Positions 1 to 10,389 of a DNA stretch of 64,000 bases are shown piece by piece. Below the pieces are notes generated by a model. The model saw only the letters and a list, made by a program, of their open reading frames with translations. It was not told the DNA's origin and ran no database searches. Origin of the DNA: Rosa chinensis (lineage: Eukaryota > Streptophyta > Magnoliopsida > Rosales > Rosaceae); NCBI RefSeq assembly GCF_002994745.2, contig NC_037090.1:12273501-12337500 (forward strand). The letters run 5' to 3'. A program made the position numbers and the translations under genes. Positions within the stretch are counted from its first letter, which is position 1; the number at the start of each line of letters is the position of its first letter.

Positions 1-397
1 CACACATATCATTAAATAAGAAGGTGGGCGTTATCGGATGCGCAGCACACTTCTTCCGTAATTGTTTGAACTCCAATTTCGCTTCAAGATTTATTTCTTT
101 TGGTCAATTACCAAGTTAATCAACTAGTCAAAGGTTCATAGGATAATTAACTAGTCAAATTTAATCAATTTTGGTCAATTTATATTAACTTCTTTTTCTT
201 TTGAAGTAGATTTCTTACCTAATATTGTTTGGTACTTTAAATATCTCATTTAAATTATTGTATTTGCGGATTGACTGCAACTGTGTTTTAGCAACTATAT
301 TAGAGTAGCTGCATGTACTTGGTTATCGCTCGAGGCTTCCAAATCCTCCTTCTGCTTATCATTTTTATTTTCTAACTACGGCAGAAAATTAAGAGAG
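1..397. other. Upstream region of the glycosyltransferase gene
   Basis: No coding sequence seen. AT-rich DNA that should hold the promoter and 5' leader of the gene starting at 398. I could not choose one TATA box with confidence among several AT-rich stretches. Confidence 0.4.
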
Positions 398-2018
398 ATG
401 ATGTCTTCTACAAAAGCAAGATCAGAAACCATTCAAAATCACTTCAAATACCGGAACTTTTTAGTTTTCCCCACAAATGGTCTCTCTATGCTCAGTCTAG
501 CTCTTTGTTGCTCCATCGCTTCAATTTCACTCATTTTCTACTCTGCTTTCTCTAATCAATCCCTTTCTTTCAATTTTCTAAACCACAAAATAGACGCCAA
601 TTGCTTCAACCCCGGCAAAGTTGATGGTTTCGAAAAGACAAACATATCCCACATTCTTTTTGGCATCGGGGGATCCGTGAATTTGTGGAATAAACGTATA
701 CACTACATTGAGCTGTGGTGGAAGCCTAGCATCACCCGCGGGTTCGTTTGGTTTGACCATAAACCCTTCTCTAACATGACGTGGACAGAGACCTTGCCAC
801 AGTACAAAGTCTCCAAGGACACATCACGGTTCAATTACACCTGCTGGTATGGCTCACGGTCTGCGATTCGCATGGCGAGAATCGTGAAGGAGACTTTCGA
901 GTTAGGGTTGGAGAATATAAGATGGTTCGTTATGGGAGACGATGACACGGTGTTCTTCACCGACAACTTAGTTACTGTGTTAGCGAAATACAACCACAAT
1001 CAGATGTACTACATTGGCGCTAATTCCGAGAGTGTGGAACAAGATATGGAACACTCGTACGCTACGGCCTACGGTGGTGCTGGGTTTGCTATAAGCTACC
1101 CATTAGCGGTTGAGCTGGTTAGGATTTTGGACGGGTGTATTAATCGATATCATGAGTTTTACGGCTCAGATTCAAAGATCCAGGGTTGTTTGAGTGAGAT
1201 TGGGGTGCCCTTGACAAAAGAGCTAGGGTTTCACCAGATGGATATACGAGGGCTTCCGTATGGTTTACTAGCGGCACACCCGGTGGCCCCATTAGTCTCA
1301 CTTCACCACCTGGACGACGTCCTACCAATATTTCCGAGCCAAACCCGGATGGAGTCCTTGAAGAGGCTAATTAGCGGGTACGAAGTGGATCCGGGTCGGA
1401 CCCTGCAGCACAGTTTTTGCTATGACTTGAGGCGTAATTGGTCGGTTTCAGTGTCATGGGGTTACACTGTGATGTTATATCCGTCGTTAGTGACCGCTAA
1501 GAAGCTGGAAACGGCATTTCAAACGTTCCAGACATGGGGAAGTCGGCATGGAGGACCTTTCACGTTTAACACCCGAACCGTGAGCTCGGATCCCTGTGAG
1601 ATTCCGCTGGTGTATTTATTGGATCGGGTTGAGAGCGTTGGTGGAGATGAGACCTTGACTACATATAACAGGTACTTGCCCTGGTGGAACAATCAAGGGG
1701 AATGCCGGCATTGTGATTGCACTCCTGCCTTGGCTGTTGAGTTTTTCAACGTTTCAGCTTCCAAGTTTAGCCCTGACTTGTGGAACAAGGTAAGCATATA
1801 TCTATGGATGTCTTGTTAAATTTCAACTTGTTTCTATTCTCACTCTCGATCTGACATAACAAAGTAAGTCTGCAGAAATTAACTTAGGTTATGACTTGAA
1901 TGAGCAGGCTCCACGTAGACAATGTTGCGAGATCATCAATGGCAGCGATGGAGTTAATAGCATGGTACAGGTCCAAATTAGAGACTGCATGCACTTTGAG
2001 AGTGTGACTCCTCCATAG
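398..2018 (+). CDS. DUF604 / Fringe-like glycosyltransferase (GT31-related), two exons
   Basis: Two-exon gene: 398-1789 and 1908-2018, with a GT-AG intron 1790-1907 in phase 0, giving about 500 residues. Reading into the intron would give a false stop at 1819. The correct second exon adds 36 residues beginning APRRQCCEI and ending SVTPP, the usual end of this plant family. A short cytoplasmic tail is followed by one membrane segment at about residues 30-50, as in a type II Golgi protein. A Fringe-like catalytic domain starts near residue 83, and its metal- and sugar-nucleotide-binding DDD triad is at residues 181-183 (MGDDDTVFF). The C-terminal DUF604 part is cysteine-rich. Family knowledge points to a Golgi beta-1,3-glycosyltransferase fold; donor and acceptor are unknown. 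It looks intact, with no frameshift or early stop. Confidence 0.92.
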
Positions 2019-3300
2019 AAGGCAAAACACAGGCTAATTCTAAGTCCTTGGGTCAGACAAATGGCGATGGGGACTCGAGTGGTGTTGAAATATGTTAATC
2101 AAGGATCAGACATTCAGATTTATTTTGTGTAACAAATTGGAAAGATTTGGGCTATAATGTAACAATCTGAAAAGATTTTAATTAAGGAGCCATTATTTTT
2201 TTTTTCCCATTAAAAATGGTGTGGGCCAATGTCCCAAAAATATTTGGGCCAGTTCCTGAATTTTGCGGGAAATTGCCAAGACACTCTTCAGGCCCATATA
2301 GAGTATACCATTGTAATCATGGGATGAACTGAGATCCTTTCTGACAATCTCCGTTCAGCTGCAGTTAAAATGGTCTTACCTTAATGCTAGTGGATTCAAT
2401 GCTATCATCTGCTGGCTGTATTCTAATCTGAGGAATCGTTGCTGAGATGGGCTACACTAATCCTTTTCGTCTGTGTGTGCGCATGATAATCCTTGGGTCC
2501 ATTGTTGGCATGGTGTATAACTCTAGTTTTAGCTCTTTTGGTGGGTTCCTTTTCTTAAACTTGAACCAACTTACTCACGAGTGATATATGTTACTGGTAT
2601 TGGAAGTAATAAGATGTACTAGAGAGTTACCTCCAGGGGCGGATTACAAGTTAACATTTCTGATTTGGAAAAAATATTCTAGCTAGTATGCAGTATGCTC
2701 ATTGAGGTATATATACCGAAAGGAAATCAACATTTCAGATTTGATATAATTAAGGCAACATAACATAAAAATAATTGACTGATAGATCGATAATTCCAAA
2801 TTAAAATTTGAAGAAAAACTTTTTTTTTTTTTTTGTTAATTTAGGGGTGGTTGTCCTATACATGAATTTGAGCAAGAACTAGGCTACAACCAAAATAAAT
2901 AATGGAGCTTAATTAGATTGTTCATGAAAATTATTAGGGGGTTTCGAGGCTTCCATACCTAACTTTAGTTCGTCCTTTTGATTACCTCAAAATCCAAAAA
3001 GAGCATGAAAATTAAGAAGTGCGAGTATGATCAAGGTAATCAGATTTTAGATACTCTTGCTACTTTGGTTGTTCTTCAAATGGTCTAGTAGACCGGAACT
3101 TGGCTTCACCCTTTGGTCTTGGTTTTTGAATAGAGAGTATATGAGTCTTTTCGAATTTTGTTTTTGGTATAATCTTGTATTCTTTTTTAATGGTTTGGAC
3201 GGGTTAATTGGTATGGTTCCCCAATCTGTAATTTTCTTATTTCAATTTTATTTTTTTTGCTGTCTGGTTCTTATTTGTATTTGAATAAATTTCCTCTTTG
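2019..3300. other. 3' flank of the glycosyltransferase gene; no gene seen
   Basis: AT-rich non-coding DNA. The first few hundred bases are probably 3' UTR. Open frames near 3057-3284 lack an ATG and are low-complexity, so I do not call them. Confidence 0.5.
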
Positions 3301-3307
3301 GAGGTTT

Positions 3308-3391
<84 letters not shown>
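3308..3391. repeat. (GA)n microsatellite
   Basis: About 80 bases of nearly pure GA dinucleotide repeat with one GGAG interruption near its start. Confidence 0.95.
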
Positions 3392-3393
<2 letters not shown>

Positions 3394-3852
3394 CATATTT
3401 AGTTATTTACTTACATCTCTATTGCTATAAAGGGAAGTTGTAATATGGTATAAAAAATTTTAACAAATTTTAAAATGCCTGCACCTTTAGAATAAAAATA
3501 AGGGTCATTGACCCAAAGCACCAAAATGGGCTAAATTAACTCACTCATCCCAACAACAAATTTTTATTCTCACTTACTCAGTTTAAAATAAAATGACAAT
3601 TTTGCCCTTGACTTAATTAAGAAACTACATTTTATGCCACTCTATCATCTCTCTCTTTCCGGCACGACTCTCTTTTTCTACCTCTTCCCAATCTGACTCT
3701 CTCTCTGTCTCTATCTCTCTCTCTCTCTCTCTCTACCAGCGCACGGCTTTCAGCTCTGGTCTCTGATATAGATGGCCGGCGGCGAGACGAGGTCGATGAT
3801 GACGTCGATGAAGGTGATACGGCGGTGAGTTTGTGCATATTGGAAAATCGGT

Positions 3853-4149
3853 TTAAACAAAGCAGTGCTCATACTTCAGGGGCTGTTCACCGGAAGGATG
3901 GCAGTAATTGTGACGGCCTTTGATGAAGGGACACGTGAGTGGCGGTACGGGCACTGCTTGGTGACCGGAGTAGCCAAGTACCCGAGCAAGTTGATCTAGA
4001 AGGATGTGATGCCCGCGCGCTACAGCCTTGACATCAACGCATTGCATTCACATGACAAGAATGTCACCGCCGCCAAGGAGATCAAGGCCAGATTGGAGGA
4101 CCGGTTCAAGAGTGGCAAGAACCATTGGTTCCTTACCAAGCTTAGTTTT
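3853..4149 (+). pseudogene. Ribosomal protein eL27 (60S L27) pseudogene
   Basis: One frame reads as a degraded eL27. It has KAVLILQGLFTGRMAVIV near the N terminus, then FDEGTREWRYGHCLVTGV and AKYPSKLI, an in-frame TAG at 3997-3999 where the family has Arg, and a C-terminal part with [25 protein letters not shown] and TKLSF. About 35 residues of the central basic segment (the part around KKSRVKCFIKLVNYQHL in plant L27) are missing, so the two halves meet at KDVMPARY. The normal stop codon after the final Phe is lost. There is no intron. A non-functional retrocopy or degraded duplicate is the simplest reading. The sequence just upstream does not match the eL27 start. Confidence 0.87.
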
Positions 4150-4424
4150 GAGCATTTGACCCTTTTGTTTTCAATTATTTCGAATTGAGTTTTTCTCTAA
4201 GAGTTTTTGTTTCTTCAATCACAGCATTTGTGTTTTGTGCATTACTGAAAATTTTGAGGATCATTGATAGTTTTAGTTTTTTTTTGGCAAAATACACAAA
4301 TACTCCAATTTGGCTTCTTTTCTTTCTTTTGGCATTGAATAATATGGAACATGCATGGTACTATGGTATATATCAAGGTCAATTGAATAATATGGACTCA
4401 ATTTTGAGGGAAATTAAATTTTTA

Positions 4425-4740
4425 TTGGGGACAATAAAGTTTTATTGGGGGGGGGGGGCAATAAATGTCTATTGGGGTGCTGTAAGTGATTTGAATTGAT
4501 GTAATCTCCTCTTTTTTTCTTTAATCAAAGTTTTATTTGTCTAATTTTAGAGATATTAGTTCTCATTCCAGGAGGCAATAAACCTCTCCGACCCCCTATG
4601 AGATCTCTGACGATCTCTTTGGGGACCTCAAGTGAGGTTTCGTAAATTTTTATTGCCCCCCAATAAAGATCTATTGGGGAGGGGAGAACGGGAAGGCAAT
4701 AAACCTCTCCGATGACCTCTGGCTAGGTTTTTAGAGAAAT
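4425..4740. repeat. GGGG/CCCC-ended dispersed repeat (MITE-like)
   Basis: Alternating motifs of the type TATTGGGGG...CAATAAA and their complements (TTTATTGCCCCCCAATAA) recur at 4430-4460, 4572-4585, 4650-4680 and 4692-4710. This suggests a small inverted-repeat element or its fragments. Exact ends and target-site duplication were not resolved. Confidence 0.4.
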
Positions 4741-4849
4741 CTGGTGGGCGGTTGGCAACCACCGACTAAACTCTGGCGAAGTATTCTGTGGTCTCTCTCT
4801 CTCTCTCTCGCTCTCTATGTAACAAATGGATGAGGGCAAAATACTTCCA

Positions 4850-4885
4850 CACCCCCCCCCCCCCCCCCCCCCCCCAAAAAAAAAC
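4850..4885. repeat. Poly(C)-poly(A) homopolymer tract
   Basis: About 24 C residues followed directly by about 9 A residues. Such a tract is prone to assembly error. Confidence 0.9.
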
Positions 4886-5355
4886 TTAATTGGGTAGTAG
4901 GGAAAACCTTATTAGTGTCTTTATAGGTAAGTGGGTGATGTAAGGGAGAAAAAAATTCCTAGAATTAGGGTGATTGGTCAAAACTCCTAAAAATAAAAGC
5001 TCATAATGAAACTATCAAAAATTGTTATTACTATTATTATTATTTTATCGGGAAAAGAATTACTACTTATGGTAAAATAAAAATAAAAACATAAAATTAA
5101 GGAAGTGAATGAGGGAGAAAAAAAAAAAAACCTCCCATATTTATTCTCCTTTCACAATAACACGTGCATCGCATGGATATGAGAAATAACAAACTACCCT
5201 TTCATGCATGGGATAGTTGTATCTGTGCAATGACTCCACATGCATTTTCAGCATATGCATTCATAATGGCTCCAATTTTTCTTATTCACAAATGTACCTC
5301 AATGGAAATGACTCCGTTTATCTTCACCAAGTAAACATGCTCCGAACTTATATAT

Positions 5356-5370
5356 GTATAATATTGACAT
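5356..5370. repeat. Left target-site duplication of the retroposon
   Basis: gtataatattgacat, repeated exactly at 10115-10129 after the poly(A) tail. Confidence 0.85.
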
Positions 5371-5989
5371 GTTTGTAAGAGATTGCCTAGTGCACATTGT
5401 ATATTGCTCCCGTTTGCTCGGAGCACCCTAGCCAAAACCCTAGGTTTTGTGCAGAAGCACGGCGGCGGTTCCGAGGATCCTTCGGTTGTGAGAAGGACGC
5501 TTTAGCATCGAGTCTTCAGACCCCGTGAGCGAAGCAACAGTGGTCAATCTCGAGCTCTGTTTTTGGCGTTACGTACCCTCGATTTTTGGGTGAGTAATTT
5601 GCAAGGGACCTTTCGGAGGATAGGCAATGATGATCTTCCTGTGGCGGCAGCCTGAGATTGGAGGCACTGCGTCGGTCTGTCGGATGGGCGAGCAGATCTT
5701 CCTTGACTCAAACTAGGTCGTGTTTGTAGCTGCGGAATACCAGCAGGTTTGTTGCACAGTATGGAGGCCATGGCTGTTCGGGGAGGGCGACCACCAGACT
5801 GACTAGGTGGCAGCGGCGGCTCCGGCAGTATCACTAGGGTTCCGGCTCTTGCTAGTTTGGGTGTGGGGGCGAGGGTATGGGGTAGTGGATTAGGCTCTTT
5901 GCTTCAGCCCATTTTTCCCTCCTCTCTTTGGCCTGGGCTCATTTGGGCTGGTTCTCTAGTTGTGCTTGGTGTGGGCCAGCCTGGTACCT

Positions 5990-6529
5990 AGGGCTAGCAT
6001 TTTCAACCGAGACAAACCAACCAACCGAATCCGAGCCGAACCAAAGAAGTTGGTAATCGACACTGTCGGTAACCGAACTCTTGGTACGGTACAACCGTAC
6101 CGACTCCACATACACGGTACGGTAATGGTTTCAATTTTTGTATATACATGGTATACCGTACCAACCGAACTCATATACAATCAATTAATTACTCATATTT
6201 TTGTAATTTTTTATTCTTCTCTCTTCTTCTTTTGGACACTGACTTCTTCTTTTCTCCTCTTTCTTCTTTCTTCTAGTTTTTTATTCTTTCTCTCCTTCTT
6301 CTAGATGTTCACTTCTTCTTCTCTCTCCTCTTTCTTCTTTCTTCTATTTTTTATTCTTCTCTCTTATTCTTTCTGGACCCTCTCTTATTCTTCTCTCTTC
6401 CCTTTCTTCTTTCTTCTAGTTTTTTATTTCTCTCTTCGCTTTCTTCTTCTTCTTCTTTCTGGAGACGTTTTTCTTCTTCTCTCTTTCTTCTTCTTCTCTC
6501 TTCTCTGAGCCTCTCAAACTCTTCAAAGA

Positions 6530-6576
<47 letters not shown>

Positions 6577-6939
6577 GCACGGGCCCGCGATTCTCATCCT
6601 CTCTCCGGCCATGATGGGATTTCTGGTTAAACTAGACTTCCACTCTTCCAGCAAAAGTGATAAGTCAAATTTCTGGGTTTTGGATTCAGTGATTCTTCAG
6701 GCTCGATTTCTGGGTTTTGGATTCAATGATTCTTCAAGCTCAGTGATTCTTCAACTCTTCACTCTTGTTAGAAATTCGGTTGGAGGACCAACCAACCGAG
6801 CTTCTCGGTATACCGATACGTTGGTATACCGACTTCTGTGGCCGGTAATGGGAGAAGATTTTGTGTACCAAACTAGTCCGGTACGGTAGCTGGTTTTGGA
6901 CTTGTAGCTCCGGTACCGAACCGAACCTAGCCCTATAGT
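5990..6939. mobile_element. hAT-like non-autonomous element inside the retroposon
   Basis: The flanks share tggtacctag (5982-5991 and 6939-6948), which fits an 8-bp duplication with boundary ambiguity of a base or two. The ends are inverted copies: GGGCTAGC...ACCGAG on the left, and CGAACCTAGCCCTATAG on the right. Runs of CGGTA, CCGAACC and GGTATACCG near both ends are the subterminal motifs. The centre (6210-6575) is pyrimidine-rich TTC/CT sequence. No transposase is present. Confidence 0.68.
6532..6575. repeat. (CT)n microsatellite
   Basis: About 44 bases of CT repeat inside the hAT-like element. Confidence 0.95.
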
Positions 6940-7047
6940 GGTACCTAGCATTTGTTTTAGAGTCTGGTGCTATGTAAGTTAGCTTCTCTAGTCGTACAAC
7001 AATTGAGGTCTCTAGGCGAGTAAGGTTGCTATAGCAAGAACTTAGAT

Positions 7048-9934
7048 TGTAACGTCCCGAACCAAAATTTACCAGTTTACTAGTCTTTCGATCGGTAAAC
7101 AACATTCACATTTACTTTTGACTCCGTTTCGATCTTTTAGGGGGCCCTAAAAGTTGACTTTTTGTTTGGGTCAAAATTTGAGAAAATTTCCTTCATGAAA
7201 GTTGTAGAGGACGTTAAACCGAGCGTGTGCATATGTGGTACGTAAAAATCAGAATTCGTATGCGAAAGTAATTTCCTTCATGGAAGCTACTGTTCATGAT
7301 AATTTGTCTATAAATAGCTTAGTTACTGTGGTAAGTTTCTATTTCCGGAAACTTACCAAACTCTCTCTCTCTCTTCTCTCTCCCCGATTCTCTCTTCTTC
7401 TCCGAGCTCTTCACCATTTTCCGGCCATAACTCCTTCATCTGGTGACGGATTTTGACGTTTAAGATGTCGTTGGAAAGCTCTCTTCCTTCTGTTCATTTA
7501 TGGATCTGTTTGGTAGCTTAATTTGAACTTTGGAAGGTTCAGCAACGAGAAGAAGAGGACGGTCACTGTAGCAGATTAAGGTCAACGCTGGTTTCTCCCG
7601 ATTTCGGCCACCACAGACCACAAACCTTAGTCCTTAGGAGCATCTTGAGACGTAGATGATGCTCCTCAAGTATTTTGCAGCGATTTGAAGCGTGGAGGAA
7701 GAATCGACGGTTTGAAGTTTGGGGTCACTATTCACAAATCGGGTTCAAACTTCTCCTTAATTGTTGAGGTACTTCTACTCATTTTCTGACTTTGTCACAG
7801 TTGAGAAAGTTGTTAGAAATGTTAATTTGATGATGTTGATAAAATTTGGTAGCCAGATATGGTGGTTGACCGGCGACACGCCGCACGTGGGCCCAGGAGC
7901 AACCTCTTGTGGCGGCGCATGAGGGCGCGTCCAGTCGTTCCTGGTAAGTTGTTTTGATATGTTGGATAGTATATGTTGTTACGATTATATAAATAGGTGT
8001 TTGGTGGAAATTGGAGGAGGTTTGGATATTAATAGGAATTCTCAAAATTTTGGAAAGTTTGGATTTTGATTTGGGAAGATCCGATAGTTGGATCGATCCT
8101 ATTTTCGATATGCTGATGTAATTATTGATTGGATATAACGTATAAAGTTTGGGCTCGTTCCGTGTTGATTTCGAGTATCCAATGATTTATTGGTTTTAGG
8201 GCATTGAACTTATTATCGTAAATTAAGTCTCGGTTCTTGAGAAACAATTATTTATTATATTGATTGTTCAGGACGACGAATATGCAAGTTTGAGAACAGG
8301 ATAGTTGGATGGCCATTGTAACCGCAATCCGTGAGTGGACATTTATTTTAAATTAATTGTGCATGCAGTATATTATTATTTTCCGATTGAGGTTTATTTT
8401 ATTATTTGAGTTATTGAGTTTTATGATTTTATGAGCTTGATTTCTTGAGATTTAGTATGCTCTATGAGTTACGGGATTAGTAGTGGATTTCCTTCCCGAG
8501 GGCTTTCAATAGATTTTCAAGCTATTTATTTATGAGCTTTTGAGTTGGGAAATGATTTTCGGAAAGTGATTGATTAAGAAAATATTGTGAGAATTATTGA
8601 TTTCGAATATCGATTTATATGGTGATTTACGAGTATGAATGATTTAGCAAATATTTGAGCATGATCGAAATATCGAGATTTCATGAGTTTTGAGCTCCGC
8701 ACTTATCAGCTTTGAAGTTATATTGAGATTTCTTTTCGAAAGCATTTATTGATTTATGCTTTCGAGGATTTATTGAGATATTGAGTTTTGAGTTATCGAG
8801 ATATTCTTAAGTTATGCTTTCGGTGAATTATTGATGACTTATTGGATTAATAACGGGTTTCCTTCCGAAAGCAATTATTTTAAAAGAGATTGATTCCAGT
8901 TTATTGAGGAGGCAACTAAGTCAGCGCATGCATGCATTACCTAGTCGACAGTCCCTTCTAGGTAATAGTCTGGTCGGCAGTCCCTTTCAGACTACATCCC
9001 GGTCGGCAGTCCCTTCCGGTGAGTCACTTGGTCGGCAATCCCTTCCAGGTGACATGAGGTAGTTGGTCGGCAGTCCCTTCTAACTATGTGTGGTTAGTCG
9101 GAAGTCCCTTCTAACCCCCGCCTCCTAAATCCTGTCAGCAGTCCCTTTCGATGCCTCATCTAGGCAACAGTCCTTTCCGATGCGTCATCTGAGCGGTAGC
9201 CCCCTCCAGATGACATGAGATGACTAGACAGCAGTCCCCTTTAGTCATCGCCTATTGAGATATGATTTTAAATTTGAGTAATTTAACGAGATGTCTGAAT
9301 TATCATTATGTATTTGAGGGATTTGAGATTTTAAAGAGATTTCGAGATGATCGACATTACATAATTGAGATTTCAATAAATATGATGATTAAGAGTGTTT
9401 CTAAGATTTTTTAATGCATGCGAGGTTTTGGAGAATAACTTGGGAAAGCATTAAGTTTCACTTGTTCATTCGAAATTACTTATTTTTCGTCCACTCACTC
9501 TAACGATTTTCAAATGTTTTTCTCCTGGACCCTTCGGTTTCAAATGCCCATTCTGCAAGCCAGTTTAGCTTGTGGTCGAGCGTACATGGGGTTGAGGCAT
9601 AGCTGTCATAGCTTCCGCATTATAAAAGTATTGGTCTTTATCTTGTATTGTATCTTCTTGTACGCTTGTGCATTAGATTGCTTTGATAACCTATGATGTT
9701 AATATTCTTAAGTTCAGAATTGTTTGTGATATGGGAGATGTTATGGTATATGGAGCAGGGTGGCTCCAGAAGATTAAGGGTGAATTATTTTAGAAGTGTA
9801 AGTGTCTTTCTACAGGTTTTGGGTTGTCCACTTTTAGATAAAGTTCCGCCAAATTTTTGGTGTAATTTCTTCTTAAGGTGGGCCCTGCAGGGCCACTTTA
9901 GATTTCAAGGTGAAATCCGGGGTAGATCCTGTCA
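7048..9934 (+). mobile_element. Solo LTR (2,887 bp) of a long-LTR retrotransposon
   Basis: Starts TGTAACGTCCCGAACC and ends ATCCTGTCA, so it has TG...CA borders. It is flanked by the 5-base duplication tagat at 7043-7047 and 9935-9939. Only one LTR is present and there is no internal region, so it is a solo LTR left by LTR-LTR recombination. The TGTAACG start and its length are typical of some plant Gypsy-type LTRs, which is family-level inference. It sits within the retroposon at 5371-10114. Confidence 0.82.
8930..9250. repeat. Degenerate minisatellite inside the solo LTR
   Basis: About nine diverged copies of a unit containing GTCGGCAGTCCCTTC alternate with short stretches that repeat the preceding few bases (for example CTAGGTAATAGTC and GGTGACATGAG). 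Unit length is about 30-40 bases. Confidence 0.8.
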
Positions 9935-10114
9935 TAGATAGTTTGGGTTTTGAACATTTAGCTAGGCACTTTAATAAGTGTTCGTATTCTACTATGAGGG
10001 TAACTTATAATTTGTTTGACGGTTTGTGTCATCTAGTACGTTAACATGTGATGTATGTGTCTTCTGGCCATGGATAAATTAATGAAGTTATCTATTTTTC
10101 AAAAAAAAAAAAAA

Positions 10115-10129
10115 GTATAATATTGACAT
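10115..10129. repeat. Right target-site duplication of the retroposon
   Basis: Exact copy of 5356-5370, directly after the A-run. Confidence 0.85.
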
Positions 10130-10389
10130 ATTGTTACTAGATTAGTGTACGTATTGCTTCAATCTTAATGGTCGGGTTGAGCCGATTTCGTTCTGTGCGT
10201 GCATGATAAGTTCGGAGTAAGCCGCTTAATCAAAGCTGCAATAGCTTCATCTTTACCCCCAATTTGCCCTTTCACCTTGTTCGCTAACATAGGGCAAAGC
10301 CCTATAGTTGTTGGAAATTTGTATACGGATTAGTCCTAGACTTTCTATGTGGTGTGTGAGGTTTTTTTGTCGATCTCATTAAGAAGATG

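Larger units (their letters stand above)
5371..10114 (+). mobile_element. Poly(A) retroposon (LINE-like, ORF-less) with two nested insertions
   Basis: A perfect 15-base direct repeat, gtataatattgacat, lies at 5356-5370 and 10115-10129. The right copy follows a poly(A) run at 10101-10114, the signature of target-primed reverse transcription. Without the nested hAT-like element and solo LTR, the host element is only about 0.9 kb (5371-5989, about 6948-7047, 9935-10100). No endonuclease or reverse transcriptase is visible. The left end is GC-rich and leader-like. The right end resembles plant L1-type 3' tails (TTAATGAAGTTATC before the A-run). It could be an internally deleted LINE or a non-autonomous relative. 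Confidence 0.75.

Noticed and set aside
1790..1819. C-terminal extension VSIYLWMSC of the glycosyltransferase
   Set aside because: It is intron read-through; splicing at 1789/1790 to 1908 gives the conserved family C terminus.
4006..4188. 60-residue protein starting at 4006
   Set aside because: It is the C-terminal half of the eL27 pseudogene after its internal stop, not a gene of its own.
6305..6508. Ser/Phe/Leu-rich frame resembling a membrane protein
   Set aside because: Artefact of a TTC/CT pyrimidine tract.
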